Assembly: GCA_964034945.1 (NCBI GenBank)
Contig: OZ035960.1
Coordinates: 83,514,148 to 83,578,147, forward strand
Reading direction: 5' to 3'
DNA length: 64,000 nt
Source of the DNA: Chrysopilus asiliformis
Lineage: Eukaryota > Arthropoda > Insecta > Diptera > Rhagionidae
Positions 54,501-64,000 of this stretch are shown here, in pieces (the stretch's first letter is position 1; each line of letters begins with the position of its first letter). Both the position numbers and the translations under genes were made by a program. The notes beneath the pieces are model-generated. The model was not told the origin of the DNA. It saw only the letters and a list, made by a program, of their open reading frames with translations, and did no database searches.

Positions 54501-54855
54501 GCGATTTGCCCTTAATAAATTGCCTTGGGAAAACTCCTTAATTCTCCCCCCTTATGCCAGTAGATTAAGGCTACTTGATTTAAAATCGCTAAAAGAGCGT
54601 AGGCAAAATTTTAAAATATGCTTTGTATTTAAATTACTGGCGGGGTTGGTTAGCTCCCCTCACCTATTGTCCAAAATTAATATAATGGCACCTACTAGAA
54701 TGCTCAGAAACTCTGATTTTTTAAGTATTCGTCACCACCGTACGAATTACGGTTTAAATGAACCAGTATCGTCTATGTCGCGTTCATTTAACTCTATGTA
54801 TTATAATATTGATTTTTGTGTTAGCTTAGAATCTCTGAAAGCTTTGTTAAAATAA
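51575..54855 (+). pseudogene. LINE B (5'-truncated EN-RT), frameshifted and interrupted
   Basis: 51575-52320: endonuclease C-terminal half (DILIFGDFNLPLVTW, RILDLVFSSD, VGHHPAISC). A one-base frameshift occurs near 52315. 52309-52648 is linker and is then broken by an insertion up to about 53265. 53272-54855: reverse transcriptase with NYRPIAKLSCIPKLFEAMI, YTDFTKAFDRLSHDVL, GVPQGSHLGPLLFILFINDI and YADD at 54040-54051. The 3' end has AATTAAATAAATAAAG near 55005. Not active. Known function as for LINE A, but a different family. Confidence 0.85.
52640..53268. mobile_element. Insertion in LINE B with a tRNA-like segment
   Basis: Ends CCCAGTGGGGA and (complement) TCCCAATGGGAA. The interior has repeated CATTACRTTTGTAAG blocks (53033, 53097, 53199). 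Minus strand 52958-52880 has CTCGGGTTCGAATCGCGG (B-box) after GGACTTCAAACCC. Looks like a DNA element that carries or ended beside a tRNA-derived sequence. The target duplication is unclear (GATATA / GATTATA). Confidence 0.5.
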
Positions 54856-55258
54856 TTTTTTTTTGTAATAGTTTTTTTTTTGTTTTCCTTTTTTGCTCAT
54901 ATTATTGAACATATGTATAAATATATATATTTTTTTTTCTCTTTTTGTTTTTAAAAAATTGTATTACTCGCTTAAATAGTCAGTTTTTGTTGACGAAATG
55001 TAATTAAATAAATAAAGTTTTATAGGATAAAATCATAGGAATTTAAACCGTATTCCATGTCCAAAACATTCTATTTGCATCTCCGAATCACATATCTGTA
55101 TGTCCTCTAATATCTCAAATTTCCTACCTGTAAATATGGTTATTATTATTATTATAGTCTGTATACCAAAACATGTAATAAATATAAATACCTTCGTTGT
55201 TATTCATTGTATTGTAAGTTTTGAAACTGCATTTGTCAAAATCAGACAGATTTTGACT

Positions 55259-55380
55259 ACTTTTGTACTTTATTTTATAGGAAGCGTACGTCAGTTCAAA
55301 TACATCTACCAAAGCGACACCTGGCGACGAACGCTTCCTATAAAATAAACTACAAAAGCGACATCTGACGACGTACGCTT
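55259..55380. mobile_element. Small foldback element
   Basis: TTTATTTTATAGGAAGCGT at 55270 and ACGCTTCCTATAAAATAAA at 55331 are inverted, with CTGGCGACGAACGC and CTGACGACGTACGC variants beside them. Confidence 0.6.
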
Positions 55381-55505
55381 TTTTTTGTCCTCTTTCTTTA
55401 TTACCAAGCCTTTGTTATATAAGTGTGTCTCTACATTTTATCGCAACTAAAATATCCTGGCAATGGGGAGAGCCCTTAAAGGGGTTGTGCATTTATCCAG
55501 GGATA

Positions 55506-55766
55506 AAACTAGAGTGTGGCCATCGTGAAACCAATGTCCGTTGAAATTTTCAAATTGTTCATTAAAGTTTTAAAATTTTTTGGACATTATCACAAATTTG
55601 AGCAACAAATACTTTAATTGATTAATTTAAGTACATTTTTTCTGGATTAAGGGCTTAAAAAGTTTTAAACATAATAAATTATTTAAAAAAAAACTGAAAA
55701 CCATTTTCGAAAATTTTCTAACCGGCTTATTTCGTAAACGGTCTTCCGATGTCCATACTCTAGTTT
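55506..55766. mobile_element. 261-bp MITE with TA target duplication
   Basis: Ends AAACTAGAGTGTGGCCATCG and (complement) AAACTAGAGTATGGACATCG, each flanked by TA (55504-55505 and 55767-55768). Tc1/mariner type by these features. No coding. Confidence 0.75.
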
Positions 55767-55770
55767 TATA

Positions 55771-57318
55771 TAGTTACTCTAGTGGTTAATAGTTATAAAT
55801 CACAGTGGCGGCAGTGGGGTTTCGCGCTACTCCAACGCCATAATTTAGAATTTTATCAAAATATGCAACTTAACCCGTTCGGTACATGTTTTTTTTCTAT
55901 GGGGGTTATTTATTTTGAAAACCTGAAATATTACTGGGAAAATGTGTTTTGTACCTTGTAGTGGATTTTGAAAGATTAAAAGATTAGAAAACTTGTTTTT
56001 TAATTTTTTTTTATACTCAGTTTTTTTAGATAGGTTAGTTTTTTATACTCTATATCCTAAATTGAGTTCCAAAGATCGAACTAAAAGTGGTCTCAGCGTG
56101 GCATTAAAATTTTTGTCTGCGGCGCACTTTTTTGTGTATTATTTTAACAACCCGATGCTGATAATCGTGTCGTTTTCGACAAGAGTCATGTTGTTGTTTG
56201 TGTTTTTCTACCAACAGAAACACGTAAAACTGCTAGCAGAATCGGGGTGTAAATAATATTCCGAAATCTGCAAAAAATAGTTAGAATTCCTCCCAATGTT
56301 AACGTTTTACCATAGAAAAATATACTTACATAGAAGGTTTGCAAGGAACAAACTTTTTGAAATATTTCCCCTACAATTAGGGGAAAATCTTGCTATCTCT
56401 TTTTTGCAGCGCAAATAATAGCCTCCCGCGACTCATTTGGGAAAGAACGAGAAAAATATACAACCTTTGTAAATTGTTGAAATCCAACATTGCCACATTA
56501 ATATTTAGTACAACGGAAAAAATATATTTTCGCAACGATTAAGTGAAGTTCATTTTTAGCGGGCTTATCTAATAGGACCAATATATTAACAATGTCTGAT
56601 TGATTATTTTTTAACCCTGTGAAGTCTGTTCCATATAAACATAATGTTTATGATGAAAAAATGCGAAATTTAAAAAAAAACTCTTGTTTGTTATAGGCTA
56701 ATGTCTTGATTAATTAATTAATTAATTAATTAATTAAGAAATTCGGTAAAATAGCAGGGATGGAAAACATTATCGTAACATAACGAAAGAACGAAACAAT
56801 TTTCGGGCTTTTTCTTCAAAATTACGTTATAACGTTATAGAAATTCAATTCCAATAACGAAAAACGAAAAAAAAATGATTTCGTTTTTTCGTTATTTATT
56901 TGTTTTTGCCACAAAAGTTCATCAAGTATAACCTCACAGACCTACAACTTGCATTAAGTTTAATTAAAAATATTGGAGTAGTATTTTTAATCGTATTTTC
57001 ATTCTAAATCGGATTTTGCTTTGGCCCGATTCCCTCTATTTCGGGAGATACGAAAAAAGAAATCTTTCAAGCAACTTTTTTTGGTATCGAAAATATTTTC
57101 TTTTTAGTAATTCCAGAAGTAGAGTGAATTTCGCGAAAGCTAAGTGCGACTCAGAATCAGCGACGTCAAAATAGCTTAAATTCTATATCTTTTATATTGA
57201 CGAAAATGTCGTTTTTTTATAATAAACAGTCATCTGGCAATGTCATCGATTTGACATTTCTAGTTTGTTTATTATTGAAAGCCGCTAATAGTTTGTTATT
57301 GTTGAAAGCCGTCTTTCA
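55771..57318. other. AT-rich intergenic sequence
   Basis: No supported gene. CAGGGATGGAAAACATTATC near 56755 looks like a hAT-type end, and an ATAACG-rich stretch follows to 56900, but I found no partner end. GAAAGCCGCTAATAGTTTG is partly duplicated at 57280-57310. Confidence 0.4.
56711..56740. repeat. (TTAA)n run
   Basis: ATTAATTAATTAATTAAT, about seven units. Confidence 0.85.
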
Positions 57319-57627
57319 CAAGCGTCCAATGAGATGAATGTTTTCGTGCTGAAAGTGCTTCTCGCAAATCCGAAAAGACCTAATGTTGTTGATTTTGGTA
57401 ACCTCTTCCTGGTCGATGCCAAAAATCCATTCGACGTCTTGGAAATTGCAATCAGCAAGCATGAAGAAAAAATGTTTTCATACCTGGTTTCAGAGTCTGG
57501 AAATTTGAAAAATGTTAAATTTGGTGCCGTCCATGTACTATTTCCGCATTTTGTGACCACACACAGGAAAAATACTGCATTGCACAACACAAATAACAAC
57601 ACAAACAAATTAACACACGCGAAATGA
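57319..57627 (-). pseudogene. THAP-domain fragment with frameshift
   Basis: One minus-strand frame gives CVVTKCGNS (first Cys pair), NLTFFKFPDSETRYEN. A second frame then gives QDVEWIFGIDQEEV and FRICEKHFQHENI (Cys-x-x-His). Together these cover the C2CH zinc-binding pattern of THAP domains, but they need a frame change near 57470. Known: THAP domains bind DNA and occur in P-element-type transposases and cellular regulators. Either source is possible; a small unseen intron is an alternative to a frameshift. Confidence 0.5.
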
Positions 57628-58180
57628 AATGACATTTGACAAATCAAAACAAAACATCCCCTTGCTCCGCCGCTCCCCTTGCCAGCTATTTTTAAACTAG
57701 ATGGCAAAGGGGCTCGGGGGCAAGGGAAAATGTTTAATACTAATTTCAGGGTTGTGTTAAAATTTTAGTACAATAATATATTTAGAACAACATGGTTAAA
57801 GTAAAAATTAACAGAAAATTTCACTACGATTCATTTATTTATTTATTTATTTATATTTCCACACACAAAAGGCAAAATGCCTTATACAAAGGTGTTCAGC
57901 TTAAATAATTACAAGAGAAAAAAAAAATAATAATATTAAATACATTATTAAAAAAAGTTCAATTTATACACCGTACTTAGAGATTTATATATACATATAC
58001 ATTGAAAAATAAATTAATTGAATAAACAAAACCACAATCCATAAAAAAAAACCAAAAAACCAACCATACTCAAAAATAATTGCCAATTTAAAAAAAATAT
58101 AAAAAAAGCCAAAAATTAAATGGTAGAAATCAACAGCGTTAAGAAGCAGTTGAACATCAACGAAGGATTCAGATGAAATA

Positions 58181-60499
58181 TCATTCAGGTGGTCTACCTA
58201 ACTCAAAATAGATTTTTTTTTTGAAAAGACTCATTCTAGTTACCTTTTTAAGATCTGGGGATAGTTCATTCCACAATTTAATAGCTCTGACAAAAAACGA
58301 CTTATCCATAAAGCTATGACAATACTTTGGGACCCGCATAAAACAGACTCTAGTAGAGTTAAGAAAAGAAATGTAATCACGTAAGTAACTAGGTAATCCC
58401 GAACAAACTATCTTATGTAGGAAAATGACACAGCGAATATTAAAAAATGTGAAAATATCACACCCAAGAAAATCTAGAACGTACTGAGATACATGATCAT
58501 ACTTTTTTAGCCTATAAATGAATCTAATAACACTATTAAAACACTTCTTAAGACGATTTAAATTAATGAGGGTACTACCTGAAAAAATTTCACAGCCATA
58601 ACTAAAAATAGGTAAAATCAAAGCATTAACAAGCCTTTTTTTAACATTAGTTGGTAAGTATAAGTTAGTTGAATTTAAACGACTTATCACACCAAAAGTC
58701 TTTTTAATAATCAGACTCACATGATTCTCCCAACAAAGTGTTTCGTCCAAAATTATTCCAAGGTTATTTACTTTTTTTTGATACGGAATGACAGTTTGAT
58801 TAAGTATAACCGGGCTTAAATAGCTCGAGATGGGCTTACGATAGAAGGCAATAGCTTGCGACTTAGTAGGATTGATCAAAATTTTATTTTCAACAGCCCA
58901 GAGGTTTAAACTACACAAGTCCCTATTAATTTCATCAATACAAATGTCTTTCGAGTTTAAGTTGCCTATGTGCAAAAATTGAAGGTCATCTGCAAAAATA
59001 TGAATTTTGCCAAACTTTATTGAACTGGAAACATCATTTATAAACATCAAAAAAAGTATTGGACCAAGAATGGATCCCTGCGGTACACCATTGGTTAAGG
59101 ATTTAAATGGCGATATGCACTGCCCAATTTTAACTGATTGGCATCTATCACTAAGATAGGACTTGATAAAATTATAAGCTGAGAAATAAAATTTGAACTG
59201 AGAAACTAGTTTGCGAAGCAATAGTGAGTGATCAACGCTATCGAAAGCTTTGCGAAAATCAATTAGGGCTAGAACAGCAAATTTATTGTCATCTAAAGCT
59301 TGCCGTACCATTTCAGAAATGTCAATAACGGTTGCTGTAGTGCTATGTCCGTCTCTAAAACCTGACTGAGTCAGACAGAGTAAATTATACAACTTCAAAT
59401 GTGAAACTATTTGTCTTTTTATGATGCTTTCTAAAATTTTTGATAAGCATGGTAAAATACTAATAGGTCTATAATCACTCACTGACTTTGGTAGGTGAAT
59501 TTTTGGTAGAGGAGAAACGATTGCCTTTTTCCATGACTTAGGACACAGAGATTGCGTAATACAGGTGTTAATAATATGCAGGAGAACTTTATCAATCACT
59601 GGAAGAATTAATTTCACAAATTTAAGTGGAATTTCATCAATTCCAGCAGCATTTGACTTGATCATAAAAATTGTTTCATAAAGTTCACACATGTCGACAT
59701 TTCGAAAACTAAGACCTGTTTCTCCAATATCACTAGTGTTAAATTCTAAAGAACGAAGTTCTGTGGGCGACGAGGCAAAAAAATCATTCATAACCTCTGG
59801 CGAGAAAGTACAAGTAGAAACATTAGATTTAATAGCTCCAACTACTCTTAGTCTATTCCAAAAAGTACCAGACGAGTTGTCTAATGAAAAAAATTTTTCC
59901 GAGTATCTTATTTTAGAGTCACGAATTAATCTATTAACTCGATTTCTTGCTTTACAGAAAACCCTCCAATTATCCTTAGTCCTATTCCGTTTATAGACAT
60001 TATATGTAAAATTTCGATATTGCCTTGCGGAAGCAATCTCACTATTAAACCATGGCGAAGATATACTTGCTCTATAAAATTTAGGCTTTGGTGGAAAATA
60101 TTTATCATGAAGATATATGAGCAACGAAGTGAACGTATCAACTTTTGTATTTAAATCCGGAATACCAAAAATGTCATCAAAAAGTGTAGCTCCTTCTACG
60201 AATAAACCTTGAGCATTAAATTTAATGTAGTTTCTATAAGTACCACTCCCAATTTCAGTATCAGAAACACCAATAGGAATTTCAATAGTACCTAATGAAG
60301 GCATGTCTTGAAATGCCAGAACACCATTCGGTTTTTTGAAATACATGATTATACACATTACTGCTAACAAAAAAATCAAGTAATGACTGTGAGTGATGAT
60401 GAGGATCGAAGTGAGTTGGTGAAGAATTGCAAGGATCAACATTAATTGTGAGTCCAAATTGATCGAAAAAAGACGAACAACTATGAAACTTGTTAGCAT
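58181..60499 (-). pseudogene. LINE C reverse transcriptase frame
   Basis: Overlaps the endonuclease frame by 218 bp; the true protein enters it near 60300. Contains VSDYRPISILPCLSKILESI, LIDFRKAFDSVDHSLLLRKL, GVPQGSILGPILFLMFINDV and IFADDLQF (FADD near 58985-58996), with LWNELSPDLKK at the C terminus. No internal stop in this frame, so the copy is only lightly damaged. Confidence 0.85.
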
Positions 60500-61022
60500 C
60501 CAAAAGATTGCAATTAAAGTCGCCCGACAATATGATTTTTGGGTATTTTGCGCTTAATTCAAAAAGAACGCCAGTTAAACATTCATACCGACCTCTCGGA
60601 CTGTAAATTACCCCTAAAAGAAAAGATGATTTACCTAAAAGGAATTCAACAAATAGAAATTCCACTTCATCCAAAGTATCCCCTAAAATTACTCGAACCT
60701 TTAATTTATTAGAGACAAAAAGCGCAATCCCTCCTCCTCTTGAAAAAAGACGGTCCTGCCTAAAAATATTAAACCCAGGGATTTTTATAGAACTATCTAA
60801 GACACTAGGTTTCAGCCATGTTTCATAAATTGCAATAACCTCATGTTTTCCACTATTAATCACATTAATTAATTCATCCCATTTAGCTGTTCGTAGAGTA
60901 GGACGAATGCTTTGAACATTAATGTGGCCCAATTTAAGGGTTCGATATCGAACAGAGTCAGAGTCCATTTCAACTGCTTCGAGATCAACCGAGCTAACCA
61001 TTACAAAAACAAATAATAGCAC
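60282..61022 (-). pseudogene. LINE C endonuclease frame
   Basis: Contains LGHINVQSIRPTLRTAKWDE, AIYETWLKPSV, SRGGGIALFV, KIILSGDFNCNLLDANKF and LLDFFVSS. The catalytic SDH motif reads GISRH, just before the stop at 60282. The frame must switch to that of the reverse transcriptase at about 60290-60310. Confidence 0.8.
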
Positions 61023-61140
61023 AAGTAATAAATAGTAAAGTATGAGTATGGCTTCGTTGAATTGTGGTATTAAAAATAATATGCTTGAAAACTAACTTAA
61101 CATATTTGATATTAAATACTAGATTTAAATGCATTTTAAA

Positions 61141-61172
61141 TCTATATATATAAAAATGGATGTTTGTCTGTT

Positions 61173-61203
<31 letters not shown>

Positions 61204-61310
61204 TTGTTTGAGATTACAAAACTCAAAAACTACTGGACCGATTTTTACGCGGTTTTTTGCAAAATGATCTGCGTTTCCAGGAGCAGGTTTTTAGCTATGT
61301 AGATTTTCAA
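61141..61310. repeat. Head of a repeat element: TATATA start, TGTCTGTC run
   Basis: TCTATATATATAAAAATGG, then (TGTT/TGTC)TGTC repeats at 61160-61205, then ACTCAAAAACTACTGGACCG. A second version of the ACTACTGGACCG module is at 62500-62650, after the tandem array, so the array is bracketed by like sequences. Confidence 0.65.
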
Positions 61311-62470
61311 AATTCGAAACGGAAGGTCCTGTAAGGATAATGAAAATATCCTTTTTCCCATTTCTCCCCGGAAAAATTTGCATTATAGGGTTTTTGGGGT
61401 CGCTGATCACGAATCCGGTATTAGATTTTCAAAATTCGAAACGAAAGATCCTGTAAGGATAATGAAAATATCCTTTTTCCCATTTCTCCCCGGAAAAATT
61501 TGCATTAAGGGGTTTTTGGGGTCGCTGATCACGGCTCTGCTGTTGGAATTTTAAAATTCGTAACGGAAGGTCCTGTAAGGATAACGAAAATATCCTTTTT
61601 TCCATTTTTCCCCGGAAAAATTTACATTATAGGGTTTTTGGGGTCGGTAATCACGAATCCGGTATTAAATTTTCAAAATTCGAAACGGAAGGTCCTGTAA
61701 GGATAATGAAAATATCCTTTTTCCCATTTTTCCCCGGAAAAATTTGCATTATAGGGTTTTTGGGGTCGGTAATCACGAATCCGGTATTAAATTTTCAAAA
61801 TTCGAAACGGAAGGTCCTGTAAGGATAATGAAAATATCCTTTTTCCCATTTCTCCCCGGAAAAATTGGCATTATAGGGTTTTTGGGGTCGCTGATCACGA
61901 ATCCGGTATTAGATTTTCAAAATTCGAAACGAAAGATCCTGTAAGGATAATGAAAATATCCTTTTTCCCATTTCTCCCCGGAAAAATTTGCATTATGGGG
62001 TTTTGGGGTCGCTGATCACGGCTCTGCTGTTGGAATTTTAAAATTCGTAACGGAAGGTCCTGTAAGGATAACGAAAATATCCTTTTTTCCATTTTTACCG
62101 GGGAAAATCTGCAATATGGGGTTTTTGGGATCGCTGATCACGATTTCGGTATTAGATTTTCAAAGTTCCAAACAGAAGGTCCTGTAAGGATAAATATCCT
62201 TTTTCCCGTTTTTCCTCGGAAAAATCGGCATAAGGGGGTTTTTGGGGTCGCTGATCACGAATCCAGTATTAGATTTTGAAAAATTCGAAACGGGAGGTCC
62301 TGTAAGGATACCGCAAATGTCCTTTTTCCCGTTTTTCCCGAAAAAATTGGTATTAAGGGGTTTTCAGGGTCGCTGATTACGAATCCGGCGTTTCAGTTTC
62401 AATAACACTAACGAAAGGTCCTGTAAGAATTACGTTGATTTTCAAGTTTTTTTAAGTTGGTTTTTTGGCA
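61310..62470. repeat. 122-bp minisatellite, about ten units (family B)
   Basis: GGTCCTGTAAGGATAA recurs at a spacing of 122 bp (61323, 61445, 61567, 61689, 61811, 61933, 62054, 62176, then about 62295 and 62415). Each unit also has TCCCCGGAAAAATT, GGGTTTTTGGGGTCGCTGAT and ACGAATCCGG. Units alternate between two subtypes (GGATTAGAT-like and GCTCTGCTGTTGGAAT). The last two units are more diverged. Confidence 0.92.
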
Positions 62471-62659
62471 TTCTAAATTCATGTGTAAGAAAATGGATGT
62501 TGGTATAGATGTATGTATGAGATTAATAGACTCAAAAACTACTGGACCGTTTTTGAGTCTAGATTAATAGACTCAAAAACTACTGGATCATTTTCCCAAA
62601 ATGATCCGCGTTCTCAGGAGCAGCTTTTTCGCTATCGAAATAGAGCGTAAAGATCATGC

Positions 62660-63870
62660 ACAACATTGGAACAAAATAAAGTGAATTATAAGGAAAAAAA
62701 TAACAAAAACCCAAACTTAAAAATTTTCAAAATATTCATATGGCCAAAAAGTACTCCAGAGGGTTGCTAGAACCCAGTAAGGGATACCAAAGCAGAAAAA
62801 CAACTGAATTAGCAAATAATAGACGGTACTAGGTGCCGGTAAAAAGATTAGAAATGGACTGAGTAGTCCTAGACCAAAAAATGATAAAGGTTCTACCTGA
62901 AGATAAGTGATTACGTGAGTCACCCCCAGTCAGTACTGATCCCTAATTAATTACTTATTACTGATCACTAATTGGGGTTTAATTGCACCCATAATTCCTA
63001 GGACTTAATTTATTGTCTTTATTACTATTGGATTTACCCAAAAATATCCTTGATTAACTATTTTATAATCGCCATATGTTGCAGGTAAATTTTTAAGTCG
63101 GAGCAATAAAATAATGTTATTAATCTGGGTTTATAATTTCCCTTATCTAAAAATACCAATTAAATTTTTTTTATTGGTTTCTCTTAATAAGTTTTTACCA
63201 AAATAAAAAACAATTTTTAGTCCTCAAATATATTTAAAATAAATAAAACTATAATTTACAATTCAGTCAAAATCAGTTTTGTCTGGTAAAAAAAATAGCT
63301 CCAACCATGATTTTAATATTGTTTACTATTATTAGTTTGGTATTGTTACTATTATTAGTATTGTTTACTGTATTTTCCGCGTACATTTCCGCAACATCCC
63401 ATATGGTTTTTTAGGTGTCAAAATGTGTCCTCTATCAGGTAAAAAAGATTTAAGCTTAACGTCGCTTAGCGGCCATTGTTGATTTTCAACATTTATACAA
63501 TTTTTTTATGAAAAATTATGTAGTTTACAAAATATATCACAACTAAGCCCAAAATCAACATATGTGGTTCCTTTTTTCCCCATTTTAAAGCTAATTCTAA
63601 TAGTTTGTAAGTTTAGGTGGAAATATAAGGAAATGGTAACTTTTTAAAGTTCATAAAAAATATTGAAAATCAATAAATCTATTTCGAGTTTTGTTTTTGG
63701 ACATTTGAAGTACCATTATTTGATAAAATATCGAATAACTTCAAACGGTTCTACAGCACCTACAATCTATCGTTTTGACAAATTTAAAAGTCACATTTTT
63801 TAAATTATGTCCGCTCACAAGACCTATTGGCCGCATAGTGCCCCGTTTTCCCGACAATAAATTATAAACA
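62660..63870. other. AT-rich sequence without supported gene
   Basis: ATTATTAGT-type low-complexity tract at 63320-63370. No open frame with homology. Confidence 0.45.
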
Positions 63871-64000
63871 GGACATTTGTGTTATCCTTACAGGACCTTC
63901 CGTTTCGAATTTTGAAATTCCAACGCCAGATTCGTAATCAGCGACCCCGAAAACCTCATATTGTCAATTTTTCCGGAAAGACTTGGAAAAAGGATATTTG
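63870..64000. repeat. Family B unit at the window edge
   Basis: TGTTATCCTTACAGGACCTT, GTAATCAGCGACCCCGAAAA and TTTTTCCGGAAAG are one unit in the opposite orientation to 61310-62470. It continues past the window. Confidence 0.7.

Larger units (their letters stand above)
51450..55495. repeat. Outer inverted repeats flanking LINE B
   Basis: CATTGCCAGGATATTTTAGT plus TGCGATAAAA at 51470-51499 and its complement at 55434-55462, with weaker pairing outward (AGGGCTCT.../GGGCTCTC). The LINE lies between them, so it may have inserted into an older foldback or DNA element. Confidence 0.6.
57836..61080 (-). mobile_element. LINE C retrotransposon copy
   Basis: Minus-strand element with endonuclease and reverse transcriptase frames (listed below), a 3' region with AAGGCATTTTGCC, and an (AAAT)n tail at 57840-57863 seen as ATTTATTT on the plus strand. 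The 5' end near 61080 is approximate. Confidence 0.8.

Noticed and set aside
57334..57627. Plus-strand 97-codon open frame
   Set aside because: It is antisense to the THAP-like coding and shows no motif.
61310..62470. Regular repeats considered as a CRISPR array
   Set aside because: The period is 122 bp with no short-repeat/unique-spacer pattern, the units are homologous throughout, and the genome is eukaryotic.

Overview
The window looks like an AT-rich arthropod genome, most likely an insect and possibly a fly. The reasons are short GT-AG introns of 52-68 bp, MADF-domain (Adf-1-type Myb/SANT) coding sequence, and a dense load of Jockey/CR1-like LINEs, hAT, mariner, piggyBac-like and Harbinger remnants, foldback elements and simple repeats. 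I cannot name the species, and nothing here is bacterial or viral.

The main result is one long minus-strand gene. Its reconstructed coding sequence runs from an ATG at 41266 to a stop at 3614. I joined 20 exons using splice sites that I could read. The reading frame stays open through every junction and the exon lengths sum to 3786 nt (1261 codons plus stop). The product is an array of nine MADF domains, or ten when a duplicated exon is counted, followed by a short acidic tail. Every domain has a Trp-x-x-(I/V) motif, then a phase-1 intron at the same place, then a W-x-x-(L/I)-(R/K/S) helix and, in most copies, an M-x-F-L-like motif. Many domains also keep a P-x-(L/I)-Y-D motif. Six introns are 52-68 bp; one more is 68 bp and one 54 bp at the extreme ends. 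The others are 0.9-5.4 kb and packed with transposable elements.

A 4048-bp tandem duplication (unit 1 about 11285-15332, unit 2 about 15333-19380) covers most of a LINE and one exon of this gene. That exon is exactly 300 nt with phase 1 at both ends, so the duplication adds 100 codons in frame and creates one extra MADF domain. The two units look identical where I compared them. It is therefore either a very recent event that shows how the array grows, or an assembly duplication.

Layout: 1-600 is part of a repeat that recurs at 36345-36957. 1160-3120 is a dead LINE interrupted by a deleted mariner-type element. 3614-41266 is the MADF gene with its intronic elements: an intact LINE at 10660-13575, its duplicated 5'-truncated copy at 15333-17623, a DINE-1-like foldback at 26487-27489, a 122-bp-unit repeat family, a (CAGTCTGT)n array and a large GC-rich foldback at 37457-38615. 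From 41.3 to 64 kb I find no cellular gene. That part holds several non-autonomous hAT elements, one with an exact 8-bp target duplication and a matching empty site elsewhere in the window. It also holds a Harbinger remnant, two broken LINEs (51575-54855 plus strand; 58181-61022 minus strand), a frameshifted THAP-domain pseudogene and a ten-unit 122-bp minisatellite at 61310-62470.
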